64,000 nt of DNA from Sipunculus nudus. Taxonomy: Eukaryota; Annelida; Sipuncula; Golfingiida; Sipunculidae. The position numbers were made by a program, and so were the translations under genes. A model generated the notes under the pieces. The model worked only from the letters and a program-made list of their open reading frames with translations, did no database searches and was not told where the DNA came from. The stretch's first letter is position 1; every line of letters begins with the position of its first letter. Positions 1 through 12,400 of this stretch are shown in pieces. The stretch lies in the NCBI GenBank assembly GCA_026874595.1, contig CM049307.1:47839678-47903677 (forward strand). The letters are read 5' to 3'.

Positions 1-816
1 ATCTGTTTGTCTGCCTTGGGTTAAAACACTAATTTCTGCAGTGGTGGGACTTATCTACCTGAAAGTTTGCATGTGTATTCATCCTGGATAGCTTTCATGA
101 TTTTATGACAGGTGGCACCACCTGTATTCAAGTTTACGCATTCATACTAATATCTCAGGACTGGTGTGACGTATCCTCCTGAAATTTTGCATGTGTATAG
201 ATTTCACATAGCTCTTTATCATACACAAAACTGGTGGTTCCACCTACAACCATTTTTGCACAGTGTCCATCTGTTTGTCTGCCTTGGGATCAAATCACTC
301 ATATCTAGGCAGTGGTTTGACTTATATGCCTAAAATTTTGCATATGTATACATCTTGGATAGCTCTCTCAATTTTGTGGCAGGTGGCACCACCTACATTC
401 ATGTTTACACTGCAGACATCCTTGCTAATATCTCAGGATAGGTTTGATGTATCGATCTGAAATTTTGCATGAGTATAGATCTTACCTAGCTCTAAAGTTT
501 ATACAGTTTTGGTGGTCCAACTTACAACCATTTTTGCATGGTGACCATCCAGTCATCTGCCCAGGGTAAAATTCACCCTTATCTCAGCAGTGGTTTATCC
601 AACTAAAACTTTGCATAGGTATACAGCTTGGATAGCTTTCTCTTTCAAATAAAAGGTGGCACCACCTACAATAATGTTAAGGTGGCAGACATTCATGTTA
701 ATATGCAACACATCTCACTCTGTTTCCACTTGACACTTAGTCCATGCCTCATTTCACCCATCCCACTCTGAGTTTGGTGGATACATGTTGTTGCTTGCTG
801 ACTACCCATATTCTAG
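1..816 (+). mobile_element. Family D tandem-array element, copy 1 (left part cut by window)
   Basis: A complex repeat of about 268 bp starts at 1 and again at 269 (ATCTGTTTGTCTGCCTTGGG). Each unit holds two related halves with degenerate GGTGGCRCCACC cores. The array is followed by a unique 3' segment (about 688-816), also seen at 24455-24583, ending in a hairpin-like stretch and CTAG at 813-816 followed by T. The shared unique terminus is what shows this is a mobile unit and not just a local satellite. Confidence 0.75.
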
Positions 817-1349
817 TCAGGCCATGTTTAAAGTTATATACTTTAGTGCTGTGAATTACAGGTGTAGCTGAAATTTTGGCAAATGATGTAAAACTACCTA
901 ACCTGAACAGCATTCAATAAAAACATTTTTTTTTGGCAATGATTGATGCTGCTTCCTCCATGTACAGAGATTCTAGAAGGTTGATTTCAGACAGAGCTTT
1001 TTATTGTATTTTCCTATTAAAGCATTATCAAATGAATATTGTGCAGGATTTTGCTTACTATACAGTGAAATCTCACCTGATGACCACCCTGTTACATGAC
1101 CACCCCATTAAGAAGAACACTATTTTTGGTCCAGTACTGGTGCAAATCTTCATGAAAACCCTTCACTAACATGACCACTCCACTGACATGTCCACTCTGG
1201 TCCCACAGGTAGTTGTTTTGCGCTGTAATTGTAAATTTATCACAGAGACACTGCAGGATCTACACTTTTTAGTGCTGGAAATTAAGGATTTGGCATCACA
1301 GATCCCAGGCTTTTTAGCCTATCAAATGACTGTAAAAGTCATTGGAGCT
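817..1349. other. Intronic or intergenic sequence with a short dispersed-repeat-like stretch
   Basis: No exon recognised. The segment 1060-1200 repeats a 'GACCACCC...TGACCACTCC' theme that looks like a degraded interspersed repeat. Confidence 0.35.
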
Positions 1350-1920
1350 ATAGTAGTGGTCCTTTGTCCTTCTATCCAGTTGTCCTTCCCTTAACAGGGC
1401 ACATTTTGAAACTGTTGGACCTATAAATCCAAGATTGAAGATATTGTTAGAGGTCCCTAAGTTCTCCGACAAACTAAAAACTGGATCACTGCAACTTCAT
1501 TCCTTCTAGAAATTAAGGAAAAATCTCAATTTCACAAAAAAAACCTATTGTCACACTTCAGGACTAATATTGAAACCATAAGAGCTGTTTTTTCCTCTTT
1601 GGCATAGATTAGATATTCCTTTATATGTTTCCTATGTACAAGCCAGAAATTAAGTCAGTACTGTGTAATTTCTTGAAGTCATGGGCCTGAACATAATTAA
1701 CTTTGTAAAAAATCAGGAAAGATATTTACTCACGTAATATGATAATTGTTAAAGTTAGAGACTTTTTGGGGGAATTTAATTTCATATTTTCAAGACTCAA
1801 CTGTACACCAAAAATTAGATCAGAATTTTATAAATTTCATAAATTATAAGCATAAATATAAAATCAGTACCTTAAATTTTGCCCAACTTTGACCATGGCA
1901 CATTTTTTACACGTATTACA
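1350..1920 (+). repeat. Dispersed repeat, pair member 1 (partner 18425-18990)
   Basis: Shares a continuous order of motifs with 18425-18990: GTGGTCCTTTGT, then the GTTGGACCTATAAATCCAA type, CACACTTCAGGACTAATAT, GTCATGGGCCTGAACATAAT, and TCAGTACCTTAAATTTTG. The opening resembles the 5' part of family C. The copies are clearly diverged (by eye roughly a quarter of positions differ). Confidence 0.65.
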
Positions 1921-2229
1921 TTACTTAATCTGTTTAATTATGAAATTTGAAAATAAAAGCTCAAAAATAAGGCTAGTTAATAATTTTTGGGGGGAAACTC
2001 TGTTATATTCACTTTCATTGTCAATCTGCAGGCAGCCCACATCTGGTCACTGGAGGTCAGCTGTGCCAGGGTACCTGTCATATTTGTAATGGGTCACATA
2101 TCCCCCCCCCCCCTTCCCCACCAAGATTTTTGCAGTTATTGTTTGGCTTGAACTGTATGTCCTTAATTGTAATGCTGATTCACTCAAATAAACAAAACTT
2201 TTCTTAATTTTAAATAAAGGAGTGATCCA

Positions 2230-3220
2230 GAAGATGCAATGTTGTGGTAATGTATGCATAATGTTGTGTTATATGACAAAATTAGGGATATATGATGATG
2301 CAGTTAAGAATTATGAATCAACTTTTATATTCAGATATGAATGTTATATTGGAAATGTATAAAAATTATAAACTTAATAAAAAATTTGAGGTAATAAAAA
2401 AATTAGGTTCTAAAGCAAACATTTGTTCATTATTTTCCTGCCTCAGCAGAATGTGAAATAAGTGATCAGCTTTGTTTGTTCTGTATGTATATGCAGAGGT
2501 GTTGTAATTCCAACCATCCCCACTTCCCCTGCCATTTAGTCCTTGCACCTGTGCCCATGGGCCATTAGTTTTATTGCAGATGTATAAAAGTTATTTATTA
2601 ATTATTTTAATTAATTAATTTATCAAAATAAAATTAGCATAAGAAAAAAAATCTAATTGAAACATATATTCTTGCCTCAGGAGAATGGGACAAAACATGA
2701 TCAGCTCTGTCTGTCCATCTTCTCTCTGTTTAAAAATATCATTAAATATTTATAAATTATGAACTTTTTCCCTGTAGGCACTGTTGATATAATTTTCATA
2801 TGCTGTTTGTATATGGATTTATGCTATAAATGTCTAAAATTTGGAAGCAATTTATATTCAGAGGTGTTATATTGCAAATGTATACAATTTATAAACTTGA
2901 AATCAGTTTGATATAATATTAAAATCAGGATCTGATGCAATAATTTGTTCATTATTTTCCTGCCAAGCAGCACAGGAGAGAAAGTGATCATCTTTGTTTG
3001 TCTACTTGTCAGTGTGTCCATTTTAAAATATTCAGCAATTGCCAATCACCTTTTTTTCTCCTGTAAGCACTGTTGAATTGAATTTTATATCCTGTATGTA
3101 TATACAAAGATGTTGTAAATAGCCCCATTGCCATTCAACTCCCCCCCCCCCCCCCCCGCCACCCCCACCCCCGCCAACCACCATCAGGTCCATGCATGTG
3201 TGCACTGGGGACATTTATTT
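2230..3220 (+). repeat. Three imperfect copies of an AT-rich repeat with a poly(C) end
   Basis: The motif TTGTTCATTATTTTCCTGCC and following AAGTGATCAKCTTTGTTTG recur near 2425 and 2946, with a weaker copy near 2670. A GTAGGCACTGTTGA/GTAAGCACTGTTGA motif recurs near 2776 and 3065. C-rich tracts lie at 2101-2115 and 3141-3175. No coding potential was recognised. Confidence 0.5.
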
Positions 3221-3423
3221 ATTACAGCAACTGTCATACATTTTATAAAATTGAAATTTCCGTTCTTTTCAATACAAACCTAGCATATGAACGGACCAGG
3301 GCCTATATTACCTTTTCCCCTCAGACATCACCTCTGTTTGTTTTTAATTTAGATGTTCACCTTCAATTTCAACTTCAGCTGAGCACCATGGTCACCTGTT
3401 TAAAAAAAGTTTTTTATTTCTAG

Positions 3424-3468
3424 GCATATGGTTCAGAAGGGGAGAAAACCCTGGGTATACCTGGAGAG
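3424..3468 (+). CDS. FDXR: FDXR exon a (first in window)
   Basis: Encodes [15 protein letters not shown] in phase 0, flanked by tctag and GTGAGT. It aligns with the SYGAEDHRALEIPGE stretch of the vertebrate enzyme, just before the conserved LPGV. Confidence 0.93.
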
Positions 3469-6400
3469 GTGAGTCAAATTCCTTGTCCTAAGGAAGTTGT
3501 GTACTACATAAATGATGAGCAAAATGGTAGATTTTTTCAGGTATTATTATTAACTGTCCAATAAAGAAATACTTATGGATATTCATGAATCTTGAATATC
3601 TTCCATGAAGCAAGTGATTTTCATATGTAGGAGGTAATAGCTAATGAAGATAAATTATAATTAATTTTAATTTCAACTTATCAGGTACTGAGTAAGTCCT
3701 TGTAAGTGTCTTTATCCTGAGTATATTGTTTCATTTGAATTTTGAGATTGATGTATTTACATCTTTTTAAAACTTTGTAAATTTTTGTTTGTTTTAAATT
3801 AAGCAAAATCTTAATGGTTTAAAAATGTATTATCTGTCCATTTAAATCATCCAGGTTTCCTCTGTGGAAAGTTCTGGCCACTTCCTTCCACTGGTATAAC
3901 ATCTCAGCCATATCATATTTTCATTTATTGTCTTAATAATGCAATTAACTTACATTATTCCAAACTGACACCATACGTTAATTGAGAGATTTATTCCAGG
4001 ATTTACCAGGAGTTTATTCAGCAAGGGACTTTGTTGGTTGGTATAATGGGCTGCCAAAATTCAGAGAGGTCAGAATTTGCTTCTTGCATTAACAATATTT
4101 TGTGTAACTATTTTGTCATCAAAGAGCAAGAACTTTTCTATATTTCGGATTATAGTAATTTAATTTTCATATTATTATATATCTTTAATTTCATTTATAA
4201 GTATCTTTAGTGAGATAACAAGGGGTTATCATTGTTACACTAAATTTCCAAATTGGATATGCAATGAAAACTATATCTTGACTACAACAGGTGTGTGTTA
4301 TGAAAATATAGTAGCATGATTCTAAGTCACAAATGTCTATTTTAAAGATACCATGGTTATAGATATTAAATATTCTTTTATTGGTAGCTGAATCCAGACC
4401 TGAATCATGAAACAGCGGTGATATTTGGACATGGCAATGTGGCTCTGGATGTGGCTAGAATTCTGCTCACACCCATTGATATACTAAAGGTAAGGCCAAA
4501 AAATATGAAAGGTATGGTTCTCAGGCACCGCCTGCATCAGTTTTAACCCCCCCACATCAGACTTTCAGGAAGATAAATAATACACTTTATGTAGTGTTTT
4601 TACCTGTTTAGCAAAAAAATTTGTTATTATTTATGCTTTTCTCTGATCATATGACATTTTTATTGAAATATTCAAAAAAAGGTAAAAAATAAAATACCGC
4701 CTGCCCACACTGATTTCTGAAAAAAAAGTGCCTGAGAACCATACCTTAATATTTTTTTGGCCTAAGTCTGCAATTTTATCATATGAGCTCCTTTATAATC
4801 ATGTTTGCTTAACTGTAAATAATCCTATGAAAATGTCTAATGAAGCACTTTTAACATTGCCTTCATTGTGAACCACTACTATCTTGTGACATCCTTTGCA
4901 ATGAAGTGTTTCCATATATAGATTTGTAACTTCCTTTATATAGTTATATACATACCATAGACATTTGAGCTTCAGAGCATTAGAATAATATTGAACTGAT
5001 ATATAATGTACATCAAACATCAGCTTTATTTTAATTGGAAAATATTTAAGAGTGATACTGCTGCAATCTTAAGCTGATAAGATTCACATGATTTCTAAAA
5101 TAGTTGTGGAAACCATACAATAACCAGTTACTTATATTCACATTATTATATTAATCTCAATATCAATAAGAATTGCCATCTTGCATAACATGTTTGAGAA
5201 TGCTATTTTGCACTAATCATGCATACTTCCCACAGAAAACCGATATATGTGAGCATGCACTGCAAGCAATAGCAGAAGGAAAAGTTCGCAAAGTATGTAT
5301 GGTAGGAAGGCGAGGCCCACTACAGGTAGCATTTACAATCAAAGAGCTCCGAGAAATGGTCAAGTTGCCTGGAACGAGACCTGTTCTGACAGCTTCTGAT
5401 TTTGATGGTCTCCCAGAGTTAATTAAAGGTAATCTCTGACAAATTTGTAAAATTTTAACTGATTTAAATTGAGTTGTTACATAACAGATTTTAGATGATT
5501 TTATTATGAAAAATAAATGTTAAGAGGGGGGGGGGGGGGGTGGTTGGACAGATGTAGCCTAAAACTTGAAAGTTACAAGGCATATTTTGATGGCATGTCA
5601 CGATCATGTAAATTTTGTGAATTGCATGGGTAAAGTTTTCAGTCCTGTTCTTATGTCACAAGCTGTCATTTTCTACTTAGGGTATTACCATTTCAGCCTT
5701 ATATTAAATGAAATATTCTTTAATACTAAATGAAATATGAACATCATGGTTTATGATTTTTCCTGCTGATGTAAATTAATCAAAATTTTGTGAAAGCACC
5801 ATTTTCTTTCATTATGGTACTCAATAATGTAGTGAGAATGAATAGGTTTAATATTGAATTTCCCATTAATATGTGGGTTCATCCATTTCATCAGTCATAC
5901 TCTCTTACTTTCAATTGTGTGGATTATTCACTAAATGAAATTTAATATTTGTGTTCTTTAATGATCAGTCATGTTCTTATACAAGGATTTCTCAGAGTTA
6001 CCATATAAGAAGTATAATAAGCCACTGAAAATCATATATTTTGCTCCTTTTTAGCTCAGCTGACTTTCAGTCATGCTGAGCTATAGCCATCACTCTTTGT
6101 CCGTCGTCCGTCTGTCCGTCTGTCTGTCCGTCTGTCCGTTAACCTGGCACAAATCGTAACCCCTGGACTTAGAATCTTGTAACTTTACATTCTGAGAGGT
6201 CAATGAAAAATCTCCTTGGAAACCAGAAATTAGGTCTCTGTTACCCATATCCTTCGAGCTATTGGGCGCCAAAGTACCCCCCAGAATAGTCAAAATTTTC
6301 ATACAAAAACTTTAATATCTCATTAACTACATCACTGATAGTCATGATTTTTGGCATACATATTTATCATGAGATGTTTCATCAGTTCCTGCAGATTGGT

Positions 6401-9400
6401 GGCGCCACCTGTATTTTGAGATTTTTTACGAATTTTTTTCTCTATTTTTGAGACCTTTAAAAATGTGAACAACTGTTAACAGGGCACAAATCGTAAAGAC
6501 TGGACCTAGAATCTTCATTCTTGACACAGTGAGAGACCTATGAAAGTCTCCATGGAAACCAGAAATTAGGTCTCTGTTACCCAAATCCTTTGAGCTATGG
6601 GGCCCCAAAGTACCCCCCAGAATAGTGAAAAATTTCATACAAAAACTTCAATATCTCATTAACTACATCACTGATGGTCATGATTTTTGGCATACATATT
6701 GATCATGAGATGTTTCATCAGTTTCTGCAGACTGGTGGCACCACCTGTATTTTTCGATTCTTTACGAATTGTTTTCTCTGTTTTTGAGGTCTTTAAAAAT
6801 GTGGACATCTGTTAACAGGGCACAAATCGTTAAGACTGGACCTAGAATCTTCATTCTAGACACAGTGAGAGACCTATGAAAAGTCTTCATGGAAATCTGA
6901 AATAAGGTCTCCGTTACCCATATCATTTGAGCTGTGGGGCTCCCAATTACCCCCCAGAATAATGGAAAATTTGATTTAAAAAAACTGCAACATCTCAATA
7001 ACTACAATACAGATGGTCATGATTTTTGGCATACATATTGATCAAGAGGTGTTCCATCATTTCCTGCAGACTTGTGGCGCCACCTGTATTTTTTCAAATT
7101 TTTACAATTTTTTTTTCTCTATTTAAGGATGTAGTTATCTTTATTCTTGACACACAGGGAGACCCATGAAAAGTCTCCATGGACACCTGAAATTAGGTCT
7201 CTGTTACCCATATCCTTAGAGCTATGGCACTCCAAAGTACAGCTCGGAATAATGGAACATTTGATACATAAGTTGAACTATCTGAACAACTAATGCAGAG
7301 ATCACCATAATTGTTTGCATGGATATTGATCATGGAGTGTTTCATCAGTTTTTGCAGACTGGTGGCACTACCTGTATTTGTTTGGGTTTTTTTTACGATT
7401 TTTTTCTCCATTTTTTAGACCATTAAAGATATGAACATCTGTTTACAGGGCACAATTCATAACAATTGGACCTAGAATCTTCATTCTTGATGCATAGGGA
7501 GACCCATGAAAAGTCTCCATAGAAACCTGAAATTAGGTCTCTTTTACCCATATTGTCCAAGCTATTGTCCAAGCACCCCCCCCCCCAGAATAATGGAAAA
7601 TTTGTTACAAAAGCTCCAGAATCTGAACAACCAATGCATGAATATATCAGGGAATATATCACATTTTGATTTTATACATAGAAAAATAAATCGGTTTGTG
7701 CACTCTGATCATGAAAACTAAAATATAATTTGACATCAAATGTATGACATAATAGATTCTGTAAGAGATGCATAATCCTGATGATATTGTTTGGTCTATG
7801 GAACCAGAAAAGGCTGGTCAATTTATTTATGAAAAAAAAAAATATTTTACCAAAACAAGCATTTACAAACATTTGCAGAAATGTCAAAAATTGTGTTTAT
7901 GTATCTGTAATGTTTTAGGATATATATAAGGGCTTATTTGTAAAATTTTATATTTTTCATACATGTTAAAATAAAGTTGCTGCTTAAAATATTGATGAAT
8001 TATTTCTGAATATCTTCCTATACTCAGCTCACCGTCATGATCCATGAGTCACTTGTTATTAGTTTCTGCAGACTGGTGGACCCACCTCTATTTTGTTTTT
8101 TAAAGTTTAGGCATTTTTTCTCTATTTTTGAGATATATAAATACAGACATAATCTTTGCCTGTTGCTTAATCTGTTTGATCCTTCAGTTGAATGGTTATA
8201 TACTACCATTCAGATCATAAAATTTCCTTTTGCAAATCTCTTCCCATTCAGCTGAGCGTCATGACCCATGGGTCACTTGTTATTTATTGTACCTATTTAC
8301 TGTATATTTTTAATAAATTTTCAAAATAGAGGGAGGATATCATAATTATAATTCTTTTTTTTATATTTTTATTCTTCATTTTATATATTATCATTCAGTA
8401 AGGTATAAAATGCATAATGTTGCACATTTGGCAAGAATAAAAAACCTCCTTCCACATAGATAGGTATTGCTGTCCTGACCAGGGAAATTTGGAAAATTTC
8501 TGGGAAGTTCCGGGAGTTTCTCGGAACAAAAAGGGAAGTTAGGGAAGAAACTTTTGACTTCTGCCACAAACTTTTATTTAAAGTTTATAACAGAGAATTA
8601 CTGAATAATAAATTACATTTATTCAATAAATAAAAGAAACCTCCAGTGGTTAGAGTTTCCAGCAAAAGTATATCTATTACAGCATATTAGCTTTAGGTGT
8701 TAGGAACTGTGTAAATTATCATTTTTAAAACACCATGAAATATAATTTAATTTAAATCTGGAATATTCATTTAACTTGTTTTTAGATCTTCCAAGACCCA
8801 GAAAGAGATTAACAGAGCTGTTGGTAAAAACAGGAACAGAGTCTCCCTCTGGTGCTGAGTTAGAGAGACGGAACCAGGCCACAACTGAGTGGAGCCTGAA
8901 GTTTCTAAGAAGTCCTAAAGAAATTATTCCAGATAATTCTGTACAACGTGTTGGTTCTGTATGTCTCACTGTCAACAAGCTTGAGGTATGTAATAGACAG
9001 CTGGATTATTTTTCTACATGTTTTATTGAGATTTTAAAGAAATATGAAATCTATATTTTAATTAGTCATGTCACTCAACCTTTGTCAAGCCTCTATGGCC
9101 ACCCTGGAGAATAACCCATTTTGGAGTAGAAAGAGTTAGAAATTTGATTATCAGTATGCACTTTAATATACATGTTCTTCTAATTTGAAGCCTGAACATC
9201 CACGCAATAATTATAGAATGTTTATTTAAAATCTGTTTTACAGAATAACAAGGCTGTACCAACAGATGAAACAGAAGTTGTAAACTGTGGTTTGGTGAGT
9301 TGTGTATTGACTGTTATGGGTAGTAATTGTAGATCCATGAGGTAATGTTCATATTGTGTAATGTATATCGGGTGCATTTGTGTTATGAGAAAAAAGCGGA

Positions 9401-12400
9401 AGCTTTCATTCTCAAACTTCAGTTAGTGCCCACAATTGAGGAAAGATCTTTTTGTGTGAAGATGTTCATGAAGGGACATTCCACTGTCATGCATGAAGTA
9501 TTCAGTGTGATTATGTGAATACCTTTTAAGATGTATGGGTTAATGTTACATCCTTTCCTTGCAGGTTTTGACAAGTATAGGGTACAAAGGTCTACCTATA
9601 GAAGAGGAGGTTCCATTTGATATTGATAGTGGCACAATACCAAATACTGAAGGCAGGGTCAAAGGTCAACCAGGTGAGGACTATACATGTCAGTCCCAGT
9701 TAAAATCCATTAGACATTTTTTGTAAGGTCAGCTGACTGAAAGTCAACTGAGGTATAGAAATGGTTCATTGTCTGTCCAGCTGTCTCTCCAATCAAGGCA
9801 CAAATTGAAACTGCTGACCCAAGAAACTTCTTAGTGAATATCCAGGGAGGTCAGTAATAAATCTCATTGGAAATTGGAAATTAGGTCACTGTGACCTATA
9901 TCCACAAAGCTATGGGGCTTGTAAGTACCCCCCCCCCCCCCAAATAATTAATAATTTGATACAAACCTTCGATTATCTTGATAATTAATGCATGCATTGC
10001 CATGACTAGTTTTGTAGACCATGACTGTATTCCTTACTGTGATTGATGTTATGTAATATTTTATATGTGAAACTATGAAACTGGCTTCATTCCATTGCTT
10101 TACACCTTTGAATATGTTTTACAGCCAATCATACTCTGTTCTCAGTTATTTTACTTATTTTTTAGCCTTCGACCTATATAGGCTGATTGGCTATTGTCAT
10201 CACCCAAGCTGTTTGTCTGCCAGCGTCCATTTACTTTTACCATGTGAGGGGGATATCTCAAGGATTCACTGTTGGGATTTTATTTCTTTAGTGCAGATGT
10301 ATCTTAACAAAACTTTGGTCAAATTCGACAGAGGGTGACGTTGATGTATTTTTCAACATTACAGAGCTAATTATAGAAAAAAACTTAGAAGCTTATTTCA
10401 CAAGAACCACTGGGTGGATTGTCATTAAACATGCTTTGGTCATTAGTAATCTTATAACTGCTGCACAAATTTGGGGATGCCACCTACATTTATGATTTTT
10501 AAAGAATTTTTATCAGCTTTTTCAATTTTGATCTTGTTGCTGCAATATTTACAAGGAATATAATGGATTTTGATTGAACTCAAATATTGAGAAATATTAA
10601 TTAATATAATATCTTGCATGAGTTATATTTCAGCAAAATCCATGCGTATTTAATGAGGTCAGAGGTCACCACACTTTGGTGGCACCACCCTAACTTAGCA
10701 AAAATCTAATGAATTTTCATATAACTTGTAATGAGTAAATAGAACAAGAGACATATGTACAGGTATACATTCATGTGAGAAAAGATATTTCATACTTGTT
10801 ACTGTTACCCACTCATAAACACTGTTCTTTTGGTGGAGGGCTTTTGACATCTCCTGCTGATATTCTAGTACCTGATCATTAATATACATATTTTGAGTAC
10901 TTTATTTATCCATTATATCCATTATATTATTATTATGTACTCTAAAATATATTACAGGTCTTTACTGCAGTGGATGGGTGAAACGTGGACCAACTGGGGT
11001 TATTGTAAACACAATGACTGATGGGTTTGAAACAGGTAAAACTGTACTCAGTGACCTCAAGGAAGGATCCCTGGTTGCTGTTGAATCCCACAGAGGTTTT
11101 ATGGATATCAGTGATGTACTAAGTAGTAAAGGTGAGAAAATTAACAAAGGATAGGTATATGGCCTGTAAGGTACAGTCTCTAAGAAATTAAGTAATAGGT
11201 CACCATATGAAACTGAAAATATATTATTACTATTATGCCTTTTGGATTTCAGTTTTTCAGTGCTTCAAGCTAGGAAACCTCCCAGATGTTGCTGCATTAT
11301 ATTAAGGCATGTTAATGTAATTTTAATAAACTGACTGTAGCACTGGCTTGTTTTTAAATTGTTAACTTTATTCCAAGGTCTTTATCACTAAATTTATTGT
11401 ACATCCTACCCCAGCATAAATGTTACTTACCGTATGATTACTTAAGAGTGGTTACCATTTTAGATTGTGAAAGTTTCCCTGTTTCACTTTATGAAACTAC
11501 TGTCCTTCACTGGAAGAAAAATATCTGCTCTAGTCATTGTAAATCATTAGTTTGCACCATTCATAACATAGATTTGTAACAATTTATGTTAACGTGCTTT
11601 ATTGTTAATAATAAATATAGGAAATTCAATAAGATAATCATAGGGTATGTAAACAAATTCCCTTACACTTTCAGTTTGTTTTGATTGAGGAAATGTTTTA
11701 CAAATATCATCAATTATATGGCCTGCGTGTGGCACAGTTTATTGAACCAGGATGAAAGTTAGCATAATATGTTATTATTAAACCTTCTGGTTTTCATATT
11801 ATGTAATAGGAAGAAGACTGGTGACATAGGTGTCGGACATAGCTTAGTCAAGGGCAGATACATGATCTTAGAAAAGGGGTGGGGCTCATTTCACTGAAAC
11901 GAGGGATGCATCCACTGTAACTTTCACATGCAGAAAGATGGCACCAGATGCAAGACCTGGCAATGGTATTAAGAGTACATTTTTCTATTTTCTAAGTTTC
12001 TTTGATCAAAATAAGGGGCACATGTCCCTGGCACTTCCCCCCCTAAATCTGCTCCTGTTAGTGGTTAAGGTGTTGCACTGAGTAAGGAATAATCAAGAAG
12101 TCTGTCCTGTCATCAGCAACATTATCTGAGGTTGGAGCGAATCTCCCAAAATTGTATTGAGGTTTCCCCATTATACCTGTGAAGTGAGGCACCAGAGGGG
12201 GTTTGAATGATGGACCTTCTGCTCTTAATTTCTATGCCTTAACCACTAAGCCAAGTCCTTCAAATGAGTCACCTGTTTTTATGCCCCCGCCACAAAGTGG
12301 CCGGGGCATATAGTTTTACCCATGTCCGTCATTCCGTCCTTCCGAAATCAAACAGTTGTACGGACTTTTTTTCGCAATGCCTGCAGATATTGGCCTGATT

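Noticed and set aside
1-3423. Search for the N-terminal FDXR exons
   Set aside because: No stretch encodes the FAD-binding start (GSGPAG-like) or other conserved N-terminal motifs, so these exons must lie outside the window.
7423-8255. ORFs across the family C array
   Set aside because: They are reading frames through non-coding repeat units, differ between units and lack any domain.
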